From NCBI GenBank assembly GCA_947490145.1, contig CANLGD010000004.1, positions 29,977-93,976 on the forward strand: a DNA stretch of 64,000 bases, given 5' to 3'. Made by a program: the position numbers and the translations under genes. Positions 47,056-55,870 of the stretch are shown one piece after another (positions within the stretch are counted from its first letter, which is position 1; each line of letters opens with the position of its first letter). This stretch comes from Flavobacteriia bacterium (GTDB taxonomy: Bacteria > Bacteroidota > Bacteroidia > Flavobacteriales_D > Crocinitomicaceae). The notes beneath the pieces are model-generated. The model was not told where the DNA came from. It searched no databases and saw only the letters and a program-made list of their open reading frames with translations.

Positions 47056-48060
47056 TTAAATTTCTCCTTTAATTAAGTTTACAAAAGTAAGAATTCCAAC
47101 TGCTTTTTTCTCATTATTTACAACTGGTAGATACATTATTGGAAAGGAACTTTTTTTAATTAGTTGCAACATTTCATAAACAGTTTGATTTTCGTTAATT
47201 GTCAATGCGTTTGCGTTTATTAAATTTACGGAGTCAAAATTAGCTAGTTTATTGAAATTTTTAATCAACCCCTTTCTAACATCAGCATTCGAAATCATAC
47301 CTAAAAGAGTGTTATTTTCATCTAATGCCAGGGTAAAACCAACTTTTCCTTCTTCAATTGAGTTTAAAATATTTAGAAAACTCATTTCTTTTTCGTAGAT
47401 TATTGGACTTTCGTCCAATGGAATCATGAAATCGCCAATTTTGTAATGCGAATCGATTGAGCGAGTCGTTAAATTCATCAAGGCATGTCCAATACTTGCA
47501 GCATTGAATAGGTATGATCCAGAAACAGAAGAGCTTACCCCCATATTTCTTAAAATAAATGAGACTTCTCCATTAACACCGCCATCAACATGGATTGATT
47601 TTTCAGGATATTTTTTCTTGAAAGAGCGAATTTTTGTGAAATTAACTTTATCAAAAACTCCACCACTTTGGCCTGGAATTGTAGCCATAATCAAAATGAA
47701 ATCAAAATCAGCGTACTTATCAAAAGCATCAATTGACGTAGGAGTGATAATTGCTAAACCTTTTTTTCCTGTAATTTCTTTCGGAAAAATTAATTCTTCC
47801 TTTAGATTTTCCACCTGAAAAGTGATATATTCAATTGGATTTTCAATTAAATGGTGGTAATATTTCGATGGATTCTCCGTAATTATGTGTAAATCAATTG
47901 GAATGCTTGTCCACGTCCGAATTTGCTTAATATCTTCAAAAACAGTTAAATCATCATTACAGTCAACATGCAATAAATCAACATGATGATTTTCTAAATC
48001 TAAAATTGTTTCTTTTAAATTTCTATTTTTATCACTGTAAATTGATGCTGAAATTTTCAT
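47056..48060 (-). CDS. Ribulose-phosphate 3-epimerase-like barrel fused to a CBS pair
   Basis: 334 residues in two parts. Residues 1-195 are an RPE-like TIM barrel with all four metal ligands conserved: H31 and D33 (HVDCNDD), H58 (DLHIIT) and D159 (HVDGGVN), plus the early Ser and phosphate-binding GSYLF (181-185). Residues 205-334 form two CBS motifs (GMISNADVRKGL, about 254-265, and VGILTFVNLI at the end) like the tail of arabinose-5-phosphate isomerase KdsD. CBS pairs sense nucleotides. Ribulose 5-phosphate epimerisation is the expected reaction. It heads the minus-strand group with DAHP synthase and KdsC. Confidence 0.75.
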   Translation of the reverse strand: MKISASIYSDKNRNLKETILDLENHHVDLLHVDCNDDLTVFEDIKQIRTWTSIPIDLHIITENPSKYYHHLIENPIEYITFQVENLKEELIFPKEITGKKGLAIITPTSIDAFDKYADFDFILIMATIPGQSGGVFDKVNFTKIRSFKKKYPEKSIHVDGGVNGEVSFILRNMGVSSSVSGSYLFNAASIGHALMNLTTRSIDSHYKIGDFMIPLDESPIIYEKEMSFLNILNSIEEGKVGFTLALDENNTLLGMISNADVRKGLIKNFNKLANFDSVNLINANALTINENQTVYEMLQLIKKSSFPIMYLPVVNNEKKAVGILTFVNLIKGEI

Positions 48061-48185
48061 TAATTAATGGTCTTTTTGTATTTTTTGCTTTTGAAAATAT
48101 GTTAAATTTTAAATCATTAAAGATTAAAACCAAAACATTTAAACAAAACCGCCCGTAAAGATATAAAATTTAATGAAAACTAGTT

Positions 48186-48216
48186 TTGATTTTTCAAAAA
48201 AATCTCCTTAAATTTG
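48186..48216 (+). promoter_or_regulatory. rocD promoter
   Basis: TTG (48186-48188), 20-bp spacer and TAAATTTG (48209-48216), a full match to the Bacteroidota consensus. Confidence 0.7.
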
Positions 48217-48303
48217 CATCAAATTGGTGATTTCTCCCGAATTGAGGAAAGGATGAAAGGCTCTCCGTGACGAGCATTATTTTAAATCTTAAAAAATTAA
48301 ATT
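48217..48303 (+). ncRNA. Candidate structured leader of rocD
   Basis: About 80 nt from the predicted start of transcription to the ATG, with a GC-richer core (tttctcccgaattgagg, then gaaaggctctccgtgacgagc) in AT-rich surroundings. It can form tttctc/gag-g-aaa and gctc-n8-gagc (48260-48275) hairpins. No known riboswitch class is recognised. It may bind an amino acid, or may merely be a 5' stem. Confidence 0.4.
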
Positions 48304-49578
48304 ATGTCAACAGTTATGGAAAGCAGTATGTCTCAAGAAATTATTAATTTAGAAGACAAACACGGCGCACACAACTATCATCCATTACCAGTTGTTTTGG
48401 CAAAAGGCGAAGGAGTTTATGTATGGGATGTTGATGGTAAAAAATATTTTGATTTTCTATCAGCTTATTCGGCAGTGAATCAAGGTCATTGTCATCCAAA
48501 AATTACGCAAGCCTTAATTGATCAGGCGCAAACTTTAGCTTTGACTTCAAGAGCATTTTATAACGATTCTTTGGGAGTTTATGAGAAATATATCACTGAA
48601 TATTTCGGTTTCGACAAAGTTTTGCCAATGAATACTGGTGCTGAAGCAGTTGAAACAGCAATTAAATTAGCTCGTAAATGGGGTTATGAGAAAAAAGGAG
48701 TTGCAGAAAATGATGCAAAAATTATTGTTTGTGAAGGAAATTTTCACGGAAGAACTACAACAATCGTCTCTTTTTCAACAGATCCTGATGCAAACAAAAA
48801 CTTTGGACCATTTACTCCAGGATTTATAAAAATCCCGTACAATAATTTGGAAGCTTTGGAAAATGCTTTAAATCAAGAAAATGTGGTTGCTTTTTTAGTT
48901 GAACCAATTCAAGGTGAAGCTGGAGTTTTTGTTCCAAATGAGGATTTTTTGAGTGGCGCAAGAGAATTGTGTTCAAAATATAAATCACTTTTTATAGCTG
49001 ATGAAGTTCAAACTGGAATTGCAAGAACTGGAAGTTTGCTGGCAGTTTGCGGAAATTGTTCATGTGAAAGCAAATGTGAGAAACAGAGTACTTATTCAAC
49101 TCCTGATATTTTAATTTTAGGTAAAGCCCTTTCAGGTGGAGTTTATCCAGTTTCTGCTGTTTTAGCAAATAATCACATTATGGAGGTTATAAAACCAGGA
49201 CAACATGGTTCCACTTTCGGCGGAAATCCTATTGCAGCAAAAGTTGCGATTGCTGCTTTAGAAGTAGTTTTAGAAGAACAATTAGCTTTAAATGCTAGAA
49301 AACTGGGTAATATTTTCAGAGCCGAAATGAATCGCATCATTGAAAGTACAGATTTAATCCTAAAAGTTAGAGGAAAAGGTTTGTTGAATGCAATTATCGT
49401 AAACGATACAGAAGAAAGTCAAACAGCATGGAATTTGTGTGTTGCTTTGAAAGAAAATGGATTACTAGCAAAACCAACTCACGGAAACATCATTCGTTTT
49501 GCACCACCGTTGGTTATTACAGAAAGTCAATTGATGGAATGTGTTGCGATCATTGAAAAAACTATAAGAGAATTTTAA
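48304..49578 (+). CDS. rocD: Ornithine aminotransferase RocD
   Basis: A 424-residue PLP enzyme that moves the delta-amino group of ornithine to 2-oxoglutarate. The PLP Lys is K274 in [10 protein letters not shown]; other markers are [40 protein letters not shown] and [10 protein letters not shown] Cys-rich insert [10 protein letters not shown] (C249, C252, C254, C258) sits just before the active-site Lys loop and is absent from typical OATs; it may bind metal or a cluster. Ornithine could come from Arg released by cyanophycin breakdown. It has its own promoter and leader. Confidence 0.92.
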   Translation: MSTVMESSMSQEIINLEDKHGAHNYHPLPVVLAKGEGVYVWDVDGKKYFDFLSAYSAVNQGHCHPKITQALIDQAQTLALTSRAFYNDSLGVYEKYITEYFGFDKVLPMNTGAEAVETAIKLARKWGYEKKGVAENDAKIIVCEGNFHGRTTTIVSFSTDPDANKNFGPFTPGFIKIPYNNLEALENALNQENVVAFLVEPIQGEAGVFVPNEDFLSGARELCSKYKSLFIADEVQTGIARTGSLLAVCGNCSCESKCEKQSTYSTPDILILGKALSGGVYPVSAVLANNHIMEVIKPGQHGSTFGGNPIAAKVAIAALEVVLEEQLALNARKLGNIFRAEMNRIIESTDLILKVRGKGLLNAIIVNDTEESQTAWNLCVALKENGLLAKPTHGNIIRFAPPLVITESQLMECVAIIEKTIREF

Positions 49579-49720
49579 ATTTTTGTTTACAATCTAAACA
49601 TTTTATTTTTTACCTTTTATGCAATATCAGAACAAATAAGTCAAATACTTAGAAGATCTTATATTCCTTGTTTAGTAAAGTTTTTCAGCAATTATATTTT
49701 TTATAAGTCAGAAAATTATT

Positions 49721-51292
49721 TCAGTACAGTCTAAAAATAATTATATTGTCATCTTCAAAAATGATTTTCTTATTTTGAATGGATGAAATATTTTTTTCTA
49801 ATTCTAAATCTGATTTGTTAAAATTAATTAAATACCTGTAATTATGTTTTTTGAATAATTTCATTGATTCTAAAAACGAACGAAAACTTGGAAAATGATA
49901 ACTTGTTGCTCCTCTTAAATTAAGGAAAAATAATGGACTATTTGGACTAGAGTCCGGAAGCACAATAACTTGATCTTCGCGAGAAATATTAAGTTCTTTA
50001 AGTACCTTCCGATATTTTAAAAGGTGAATTCTGTTTCCAGAAGCGAAACGATAATAATCGTAAAATTCTTTATCTGATTTTGAAATATGTAGACTTAAAA
50101 CTTTCTTTAATGGAGTATTTGCCTCGAAGTGTTTTGAAATAGTATGAGCAACTGAGTAAGAAAGGAAAAATAAACTTAAAAAAGTTAAAGAAATTCGCGT
50201 AATTTTAATCTTCCTACATTCTTTTATAAAATAAAAAAATGTTATTAAATGGAGTAAAATTAAAGGTGTAAAATCAAGTAAATAATATTCATGACTGATG
50301 AAACTGAAGCAAAAAAGTAAAAAATACACTGTTAATCCGATAACAAAAAGTAGGTGAATTATTCCTAAAACAAATTCTTTTCTGTTAATGATTTGAAAAT
50401 AATTAAATCCAGAAACTAATAATATAAAAATATAAAAAAACTTGTTTTCAAGTAAAAATAAATTCTCAAAAAATGATTTGTCGAATATTGCTTTAAATTC
50501 TTTTGCAGAATGTTTAAAAACACTAAATGCTTCAAATAAACTTTCACTTGCATTATTTGAGTTGTAGTTTTTCAAATACAAGACCCAAGAAAAAACTAAA
50601 ATAATTGTTGTAAAAAAGAAAGTGAAAATTATAAAAATAGTTTTTTTGTCAAAGCTTTTTTTCCAGTAATAATAAATTGCAAGAGAAAGAAAAATAAATA
50701 AACTTATTGCCATTGTAATTTTTAGTAAGCAGGCAAACGTTATCGCAATAAAACAAAAGAAAAGGTGTTTTTTTATCTTAGAATCATGAAATTTTATTGC
50801 CTGATACCAAGCGTAAAAAATTAATGATAAGGCTGGGATATTGGGTAAAAAACTAATTGCATAAATTGAAAAAGTTGGCGATGAAAATGCTAAAACAACT
50901 AAAATTAAAGCTAAAAAAAGAGATTTTGTATAGTGTTTTGTAATTTTGAATAGTGCAAATACACCAACAATACTAAATATTAAATTCAATAAACGTGGAA
51001 CCCAATAAACTTCACCAGTAAATTTCCAAAAAAGACTCGAAATATAATACAGAATTGGAAATTCAGTTAATGTAGTGTTTTTTGTAAAGTCAGAATAATC
51101 ATTTGTATGCGGTTTGAAAAAAGGCGTATGATCGTAAAAGTAACTTTGAATAGTTGTCAATGAATCAGTTTGACGCCATAAATGACTTTCCAATGGTGGC
51201 ACATGCAAAATTTCATGCCAATGAAAAAGTAAATCTAAAATAAAGATTAAAAATAGAAACCAATAAAAGTCTTTGTATTTAGTTTTTGACAT
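49721..51292 (-). CDS. ArnT/GT39-like integral membrane glycosyltransferase
   Basis: 523 residues with about ten to eleven hydrophobic helices. The first periplasmic loop has the GT-C-type acidic and aromatic segment (PPLESHLWRQTDSLTTIQSYF) and later TEFPILYYISSLFWKFTGE. The C-terminal ~120 residues are soluble. Such enzymes transfer sugars from polyprenyl-phosphate donors to lipids or proteins in the envelope. Donor and acceptor are unknown. It begins 66 bp after uvrA on the same strand but is unrelated in function. Confidence 0.75.
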   Translation of the reverse strand: MSKTKYKDFYWFLFLIFILDLLFHWHEILHVPPLESHLWRQTDSLTTIQSYFYDHTPFFKPHTNDYSDFTKNTTLTEFPILYYISSLFWKFTGEVYWVPRLLNLIFSIVGVFALFKITKHYTKSLFLALILVVLAFSSPTFSIYAISFLPNIPALSLIFYAWYQAIKFHDSKIKKHLFFCFIAITFACLLKITMAISLFIFLSLAIYYYWKKSFDKKTIFIIFTFFFTTIILVFSWVLYLKNYNSNNASESLFEAFSVFKHSAKEFKAIFDKSFFENLFLLENKFFYIFILLVSGFNYFQIINRKEFVLGIIHLLFVIGLTVYFLLFCFSFISHEYYLLDFTPLILLHLITFFYFIKECRKIKITRISLTFLSLFFLSYSVAHTISKHFEANTPLKKVLSLHISKSDKEFYDYYRFASGNRIHLLKYRKVLKELNISREDQVIVLPDSSPNSPLFFLNLRGATSYHFPSFRSFLESMKLFKKHNYRYLINFNKSDLELEKNISSIQNKKIIFEDDNIIIFRLY

Positions 51293-51358
51293 TAAAAAGA
51301 TTAATAAGCTTGCAAAAATACAATTTCAAATGAAATTACCCTTTTTTATAACGCAAAC

Positions 51359-54124
51359 TTAAGATAAATATTCTCCCGTATAACTTCCTTCAAAGTTAAC
51401 TAGTTCTGCTGGTTTTCCAGTAAAAACAATTTTCCCACCTTGAGTTCCTCCTTCAGGGCCAATGTCAATTACCCAATCGGCTGATTTTATTACATCTACG
51501 TTGTGTTCGATTATGAAAACAGAATTCCCTGTATCAATTAATTTTTGAACGGCAATTAATAATTTTTCTACATCATAAAAATGCAAGCCAGTTGTTGGTT
51601 CATCAAAAATAAATAAAGTCGCTTTGGCTGAACTTCCTTTTGCTAAAAAAGATGCAAGTTTTATTCTTTGTGCTTCACCGCCACTTAAAGTACTTGACGA
51701 TTGTCCCATTTTTAAATATCCCAAGCCAATTTCAACTAAGGGTTGTAGTTTAAATGCAATTTTTTCGTCTAATTTATCTTTACCTTCTGAGAAAAACTGA
51801 AAAGCTGCTTCAATGTCTAAATCTAATATATCTGAAATATTTTTTCCACGGTATTCAACTTCTAAAGTTTCTTGCTTGAATTTTTTTCCTTCGCAGGTTT
51901 CACATAATAAATGGACATCTGCCATAAATTGCATTCCGATTGTTACTCGACCTTCACCCTCGCACATTTCGCATCGTCCACCTTCAACATTGAAACTAAA
52001 AAATCCTGGTTTATAGTCTCTGTTTTTAGAAAGTGGTAAGCGCGAAAATAATTCTCGAATTTCGTCGTAGGCTTTGACATAAGTCGCAGGATTACTTCTA
52101 GAAGATTTTCCAATTGGATTTTGATCAACAAATTCAACTTGTTTTATTGTTTCTAAATCTCCTTCTAATTTTGTGTAATTACTTTTTAGATCAGTAAATT
52201 GCCCTAAATAATAGCGCAAGGCAGGATATAAAATACTTTTAATCAAAGTCGATTTTCCTGAGCCACTAACACCTGTTATACACACAAATTGATTCAATGG
52301 AAATTCAACTGTCACATTTTTGATGTTATTTTCAGTTGCACCAATTAATTTTAATTTATTATTCGTTTTTCTATTATTCGCCCGGTAATCAATCTTTCTT
52401 TCTCCAGATAAATAATTAGCTGTTAAACTTTTACCTTGGTTTTTTAATTGTGAATGATTTCCTTGAAAAACAATTTCTCCACCATAAATCCCTGCTTTTG
52501 GACCAATATCGATGATTTCATCTGCTGCACGCATGATTTCTTCTTCGTGTTCAACAATGATTACGGTATTTCCTAAATCTCTTAAGTTTTTAAGGACAGA
52601 AATTAAGCGTTTTGTATCTCTTGGATGTAGGCCAATACTTGGTTCATCCAATATATACATCGAACCAACCAAACTACTTCCCAATGATGTTGATAAATTT
52701 ATTCGTTGTGATTCTCCACCTGAAAGTGAATTTGATTGCCTGTTTAATGTCAAATAATCCAAGCCGACTTCACTAAGAAAAAACAAGCGATTGGTAATTT
52801 CTGGCATCAATCTTTTCGAAACTTGTGCATCGTGTTCGTCTAAATTTAGATTTTGAAAAAAGGGTAAAATCTCCTTTATTGGACTCAAAACGATATCAGT
52901 TATTGTTTTTCCAGCAACAAGAACATAGTTTGTATCTTTTCTTAATCGAGTTCCTTGGCAATCTGGGCAAGAAGTTTTTCCTCGATAACGAGAAAGCATA
53001 ACACGATATTGAATTTTATAGGTTTGACTTTCGACAAATTTAAAAAATGCTGAAATTCCATTTACGGAGCTATTTCCTTCCCATAAAAAATTCAGCTCAG
53101 CTGACGTCAAATCAACTATAGGTCGATGAATTGGGAAATTAAATTTACTTGATTTGATTACAAACTCATTCAAATATTGCCCCATAGTTTCGCCTTTCCA
53201 GCATGCAACTGCGCCTTCGTAAACGCTTAAACTTGTATTTGGAATAACTAATTTTGCATCAATTCCGATTACAGAACCAAATCCCTCGCATGTTTTACAT
53301 GCGCCAAATGGATTATTAAAAGTGAAAAAATGTTCGCTTGGTTCAACGAATTCCTTTCCATCTAATTCAAAACGATTGTTGAATTCAAGTTCTTTACTTG
53401 TGTCAGGAAAATAAATTTGACAGGTTCCTAAACCTTCTACAAAGGCTAAAGCAATTGAATCACTTAATCGGGACTCGAAATCTTCTTCCTCAGAAACTTT
53501 TATTCGGTCAATTATTAATTTTGAAATAGCGTAATTTTTGGATTCAATAGTTTTGTCATCTAAATCAAACACTTCATTATCAATCAAAAGTCGAACATAT
53601 CCTTGATCTTTCAAAAGAGAAATTTGTCTCTCAAAACCGTATTTTTCAAAACATGTTATTGGTGCTAAAATATAAATTTTTGTTCCTAGTTCTTGTTTTT
53701 TTACAAAATTTACAACATCTGCAACTGAATGTTTTTTGACTTCATTTCCAGAAATTGGTGAAATTGTTTTACCAATTCTTGCGTATAATAATTTTAAGTA
53801 ATCATAAATTTCTGTAACCGTTCCAACTGTTGAGCGTGGATTTGAGGAAATTACTTTTTGTTCAATCGCAATAGCTGGTGAAATTCCTTTGATGAAATCT
53901 GTTTCAGGTTTGTCTAATTTTCCTAAAAATTGGCGAGCATAAGAAGATAAACTTTCCACGTATCGTCTTTGTCCTTCAGCATAAAGTGTGTCAAAGGCTA
54001 AAGATGACTTTCCAGAACCAGATAATCCTGTAATTACAGTGATTTTCCCATGTTGAATTTTTACATCTATGTTCTTTAAATTATGAACACGAGCTCCTTT
54101 TATATGAATAAATTTTTCTTGCAT
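51359..54124 (-). CDS. uvrA: UvrA, excinuclease ABC subunit A
   Basis: A 921-residue nucleotide-excision repair damage sensor with two ABC cassettes. Walker A motifs GLSGSGKSSLAF (N-terminal) and GVSGSGKSTLI are clear, as are LSGGESQRINL and LSGGEAQRIKL signatures and Walker B LDEPSIGLHPRD and DEPTTGLHF. Zinc modules (CKTCEGFG and CEMCEGEGRVT with CETCEGKKF) are intact. The length is slightly below 940, as expected of the family. It is probably constitutive or SOS-linked; no LexA box is obvious. Confidence 0.97.
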   Translation of the reverse strand: MQEKFIHIKGARVHNLKNIDVKIQHGKITVITGLSGSGKSSLAFDTLYAEGQRRYVESLSSYARQFLGKLDKPETDFIKGISPAIAIEQKVISSNPRSTVGTVTEIYDYLKLLYARIGKTISPISGNEVKKHSVADVVNFVKKQELGTKIYILAPITCFEKYGFERQISLLKDQGYVRLLIDNEVFDLDDKTIESKNYAISKLIIDRIKVSEEEDFESRLSDSIALAFVEGLGTCQIYFPDTSKELEFNNRFELDGKEFVEPSEHFFTFNNPFGACKTCEGFGSVIGIDAKLVIPNTSLSVYEGAVACWKGETMGQYLNEFVIKSSKFNFPIHRPIVDLTSAELNFLWEGNSSVNGISAFFKFVESQTYKIQYRVMLSRYRGKTSCPDCQGTRLRKDTNYVLVAGKTITDIVLSPIKEILPFFQNLNLDEHDAQVSKRLMPEITNRLFFLSEVGLDYLTLNRQSNSLSGGESQRINLSTSLGSSLVGSMYILDEPSIGLHPRDTKRLISVLKNLRDLGNTVIIVEHEEEIMRAADEIIDIGPKAGIYGGEIVFQGNHSQLKNQGKSLTANYLSGERKIDYRANNRKTNNKLKLIGATENNIKNVTVEFPLNQFVCITGVSGSGKSTLIKSILYPALRYYLGQFTDLKSNYTKLEGDLETIKQVEFVDQNPIGKSSRSNPATYVKAYDEIRELFSRLPLSKNRDYKPGFFSFNVEGGRCEMCEGEGRVTIGMQFMADVHLLCETCEGKKFKQETLEVEYRGKNISDILDLDIEAAFQFFSEGKDKLDEKIAFKLQPLVEIGLGYLKMGQSSSTLSGGEAQRIKLASFLAKGSSAKATLFIFDEPTTGLHFYDVEKLLIAVQKLIDTGNSVFIIEHNVDVIKSADWVIDIGPEGGTQGGKIVFTGKPAELVNFEGSYTGEYLS

Positions 54125-54298
54125 AAATTAGTTGAAAATCTTTCTATTTTCTTATTTTGTAAAAATAATAAAACTATCGTTTTCTGAAACATTTAAAAAG
54201 AATTAATTGTTTAGATTAAGTTTTTTTAAAAAAAATTCAATCAAAGATAACTTTTATTCATGTAAGGACCTTATTTATTCATATCAATAGATTTTTTC

Positions 54299-54328
54299 TT
54301 GCAGAATTAAAAAATTGCTTTAACTTCG
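54299..54328 (+). promoter_or_regulatory. ECF sigma gene promoter
   Basis: TTG (54299-54301), 19-bp spacer and TAACTTCG (54321-54328), one base off TAnnTTTG. The spacer length is the preferred one. The leader is about 95 nt. Confidence 0.5.
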
Positions 54329-54430
54329 CAGAAATAAAATCAAATAAAAAAACGCTTATTGATTAGACATTTACTTTTAAATTATTACTAAAACAAATCA
54401 TAGCTTCGGCTGTAGTTAATTTTGAAAGTT

Positions 54431-55030
54431 ATGTCAATTAAGAACTTAGATGACCAGGCGTTAATCAAATCGTACATTTTAGGAAACGAAAAAGCATTCG
54501 AAGTATTGCTAATGCGTTATAAAAATAAAATTTACCGTTCAATTGTTGTAAAAGTAAAAGACAATGATTTAGCGGATGATTTATTTCAAGATACGTTTAT
54601 AAAAATAATCAATACGATAAAGGTAGGGAATTACAACGAAGAAGGCAAATTTTTGCCTTGGGCGACAAGAATTGCGCAAAATTCAGTAATTGATTATTTC
54701 AGAAAAGTTAATCGCGTTAAATTTGTTAGAGAAAGTTCTTCCTTAAAGGAAGATTTTAATATTTTTAGTTTGATTTCTAGTAGCGAAGATAATGTCCTGC
54801 AAAAAATGTCTAAAAAAGAAGTTTTAGATCAGATGGTTGAATTGGTTAATTTTTTACCTCAATCACAGCAAGAAATGATTCAAATGCGTATTTTTCAAGA
54901 CATGTCTTTCAAAGAAATTGCTGAAATTAAATCAATTAGTATCAATACAGCTCTGGGTAGAATGAGATACGCTTTACTTAATTTGAGAAAATTGATTGAA
55001 GAAAATAAATTGGTAGTTGACCTTTATTAA
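54431..55030 (+). CDS. RNA polymerase ECF-type sigma factor
   Basis: A 199-residue sigma-70-family protein. The ATG at 54431 is preferred to a TTG at 54422. Region 2 (about residues 20-90) has RYKNKIYRSIVVKVKDNDLADDLFQDTFIKII and the RIAQNSVIDYFRK core-binding/DNA segment. Region 4 (about 140-190) has QQEMIQMRIFQDMSFKEIAEIKSISINTALGRMRYAL. No anti-sigma gene follows, so it may be constitutively active or regulated elsewhere. Targets unknown. Confidence 0.9.
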   Translation: MSIKNLDDQALIKSYILGNEKAFEVLLMRYKNKIYRSIVVKVKDNDLADDLFQDTFIKIINTIKVGNYNEEGKFLPWATRIAQNSVIDYFRKVNRVKFVRESSSLKEDFNIFSLISSSEDNVLQKMSKKEVLDQMVELVNFLPQSQQEMIQMRIFQDMSFKEIAEIKSISINTALGRMRYALLNLRKLIEENKLVVDLY

Positions 55031-55062
55031 ATTAATAAACTGAGTTCTACTGTTAATATTGA

Positions 55063-55173
55063 TTGACTTCGTTGCTATTCCGGGGTCAAAATACATTTTT
55101 GGTTAATAAAAAACGAGTCGATTTTGTATGTGATAACAAGTCTATTACGATCGAAATCAACGAATTATTTTAA
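55063..55173 (+). pseudogene. Possible remnant of a LytTR DNA-binding domain
   Basis: A 36-codon open stretch reads FRGQNTFLVNKKRVDFV, resembling the LytTR pattern F-R-x-H-x-S-F-L-V-N-x-x-x-V. There is no start, upstream half or receiver domain, so it would be a remnant. The match is short and could be chance. Confidence 0.3.
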
Positions 55174-55696
55174 TTTAAAAAAGTATAGCGTTACACTTTT
55201 TCACCTATAAACCTGCATCTTTTTCATAAAAAAGATGAAAATAACTCGTTTTTAGATTCGCTGAGCCTTCGTGTTCTTTACTTATTCAAATCTGCAGATT
55301 TATAGGCGTTCTTAACAAAATTAATAATCGAACTCAATTTCATAAGTGAATCTTGCAACTTTTATCTAAAAATGTATAAGTTACTTTACCTTGTTTGCGT
55401 GCAACTTTGCATGGTTGTAACAAGTTCTGTTTCCTCCTTAAAATTTTTAGAAATGAAAAAAATCAAGAATTACAGACAGATGAACCGCAAAGCAATTAAG
55501 CTGCCCCACTATTAAATGCCTTGGAAATTATAACTGTAGCTAAAAAAGGTGTTGAGAATTCAAACTGAAATAGAGGATAATTTTATTAAAAAGTTTGGAG
55601 TATGAGATATTTAAATTGAAGTATGATTCGATTTTCATTTCAATAATTAACGTTTAACAATTTATTTTAGAAGTTAAATCCCAAATCTATTTTATT
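55174..55696. other. Non-coding/decayed stretch between sigma factor and alkene reductase
   Basis: Holds a catcttttt/aaaaagatg hairpin (55216-55237), a perfect 14-nt palindrome aaatctgcagattt (55288-55301) and an ORF of 47 codons with a signal-like start (ATG at 55372, KLLYLVCVQLCMVV) that soon loses coding character. No intact gene. The 47-codon ORF may be the N-terminus of the SOUL-like remnant that follows. Confidence 0.4.
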
Positions 55697-55846
55697 AAGT
55701 ATGAAAAAAATGTTGAAAATCAGGTCTATCCTTCTGTCACAAATACTGTGATATAATCTCCTGCCAAATCTTATAAAGATCAAGGTAGCTAAGGCTTGAC
55801 AAAATTAGCAAGCTACATTTTTGGTGGAAATAAGTATAAAATTTAA
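55697..55846 (+). pseudogene. Remnant of a SOUL heme-binding family gene
   Basis: The frame reads YEKNVENQVYPSVTNTVI, stop, SPAKSYKDQGS, stop, GLTKLASYIFGGNK. The last part matches the signature G-F-x-x-L-A-x-Y-I-F-G-G-N of SOUL heme-binding proteins, and YP-x-V upstream fits the preceding strand. Two internal stops are present and the C-terminal half (with the IAMTAPV motif) is absent. The break falls 25 bp before the ATG of the Old Yellow Enzyme. Earlier parts may extend to 55372. Confidence 0.6.
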
Positions 55847-55870
55847 ATCCAAAAACTAAAATAAATTAAA

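Noticed and set aside
54125..54298. Search for small gene or SOS box by uvrA
   Set aside because: No ORF of coding character and no LexA-like palindrome found.
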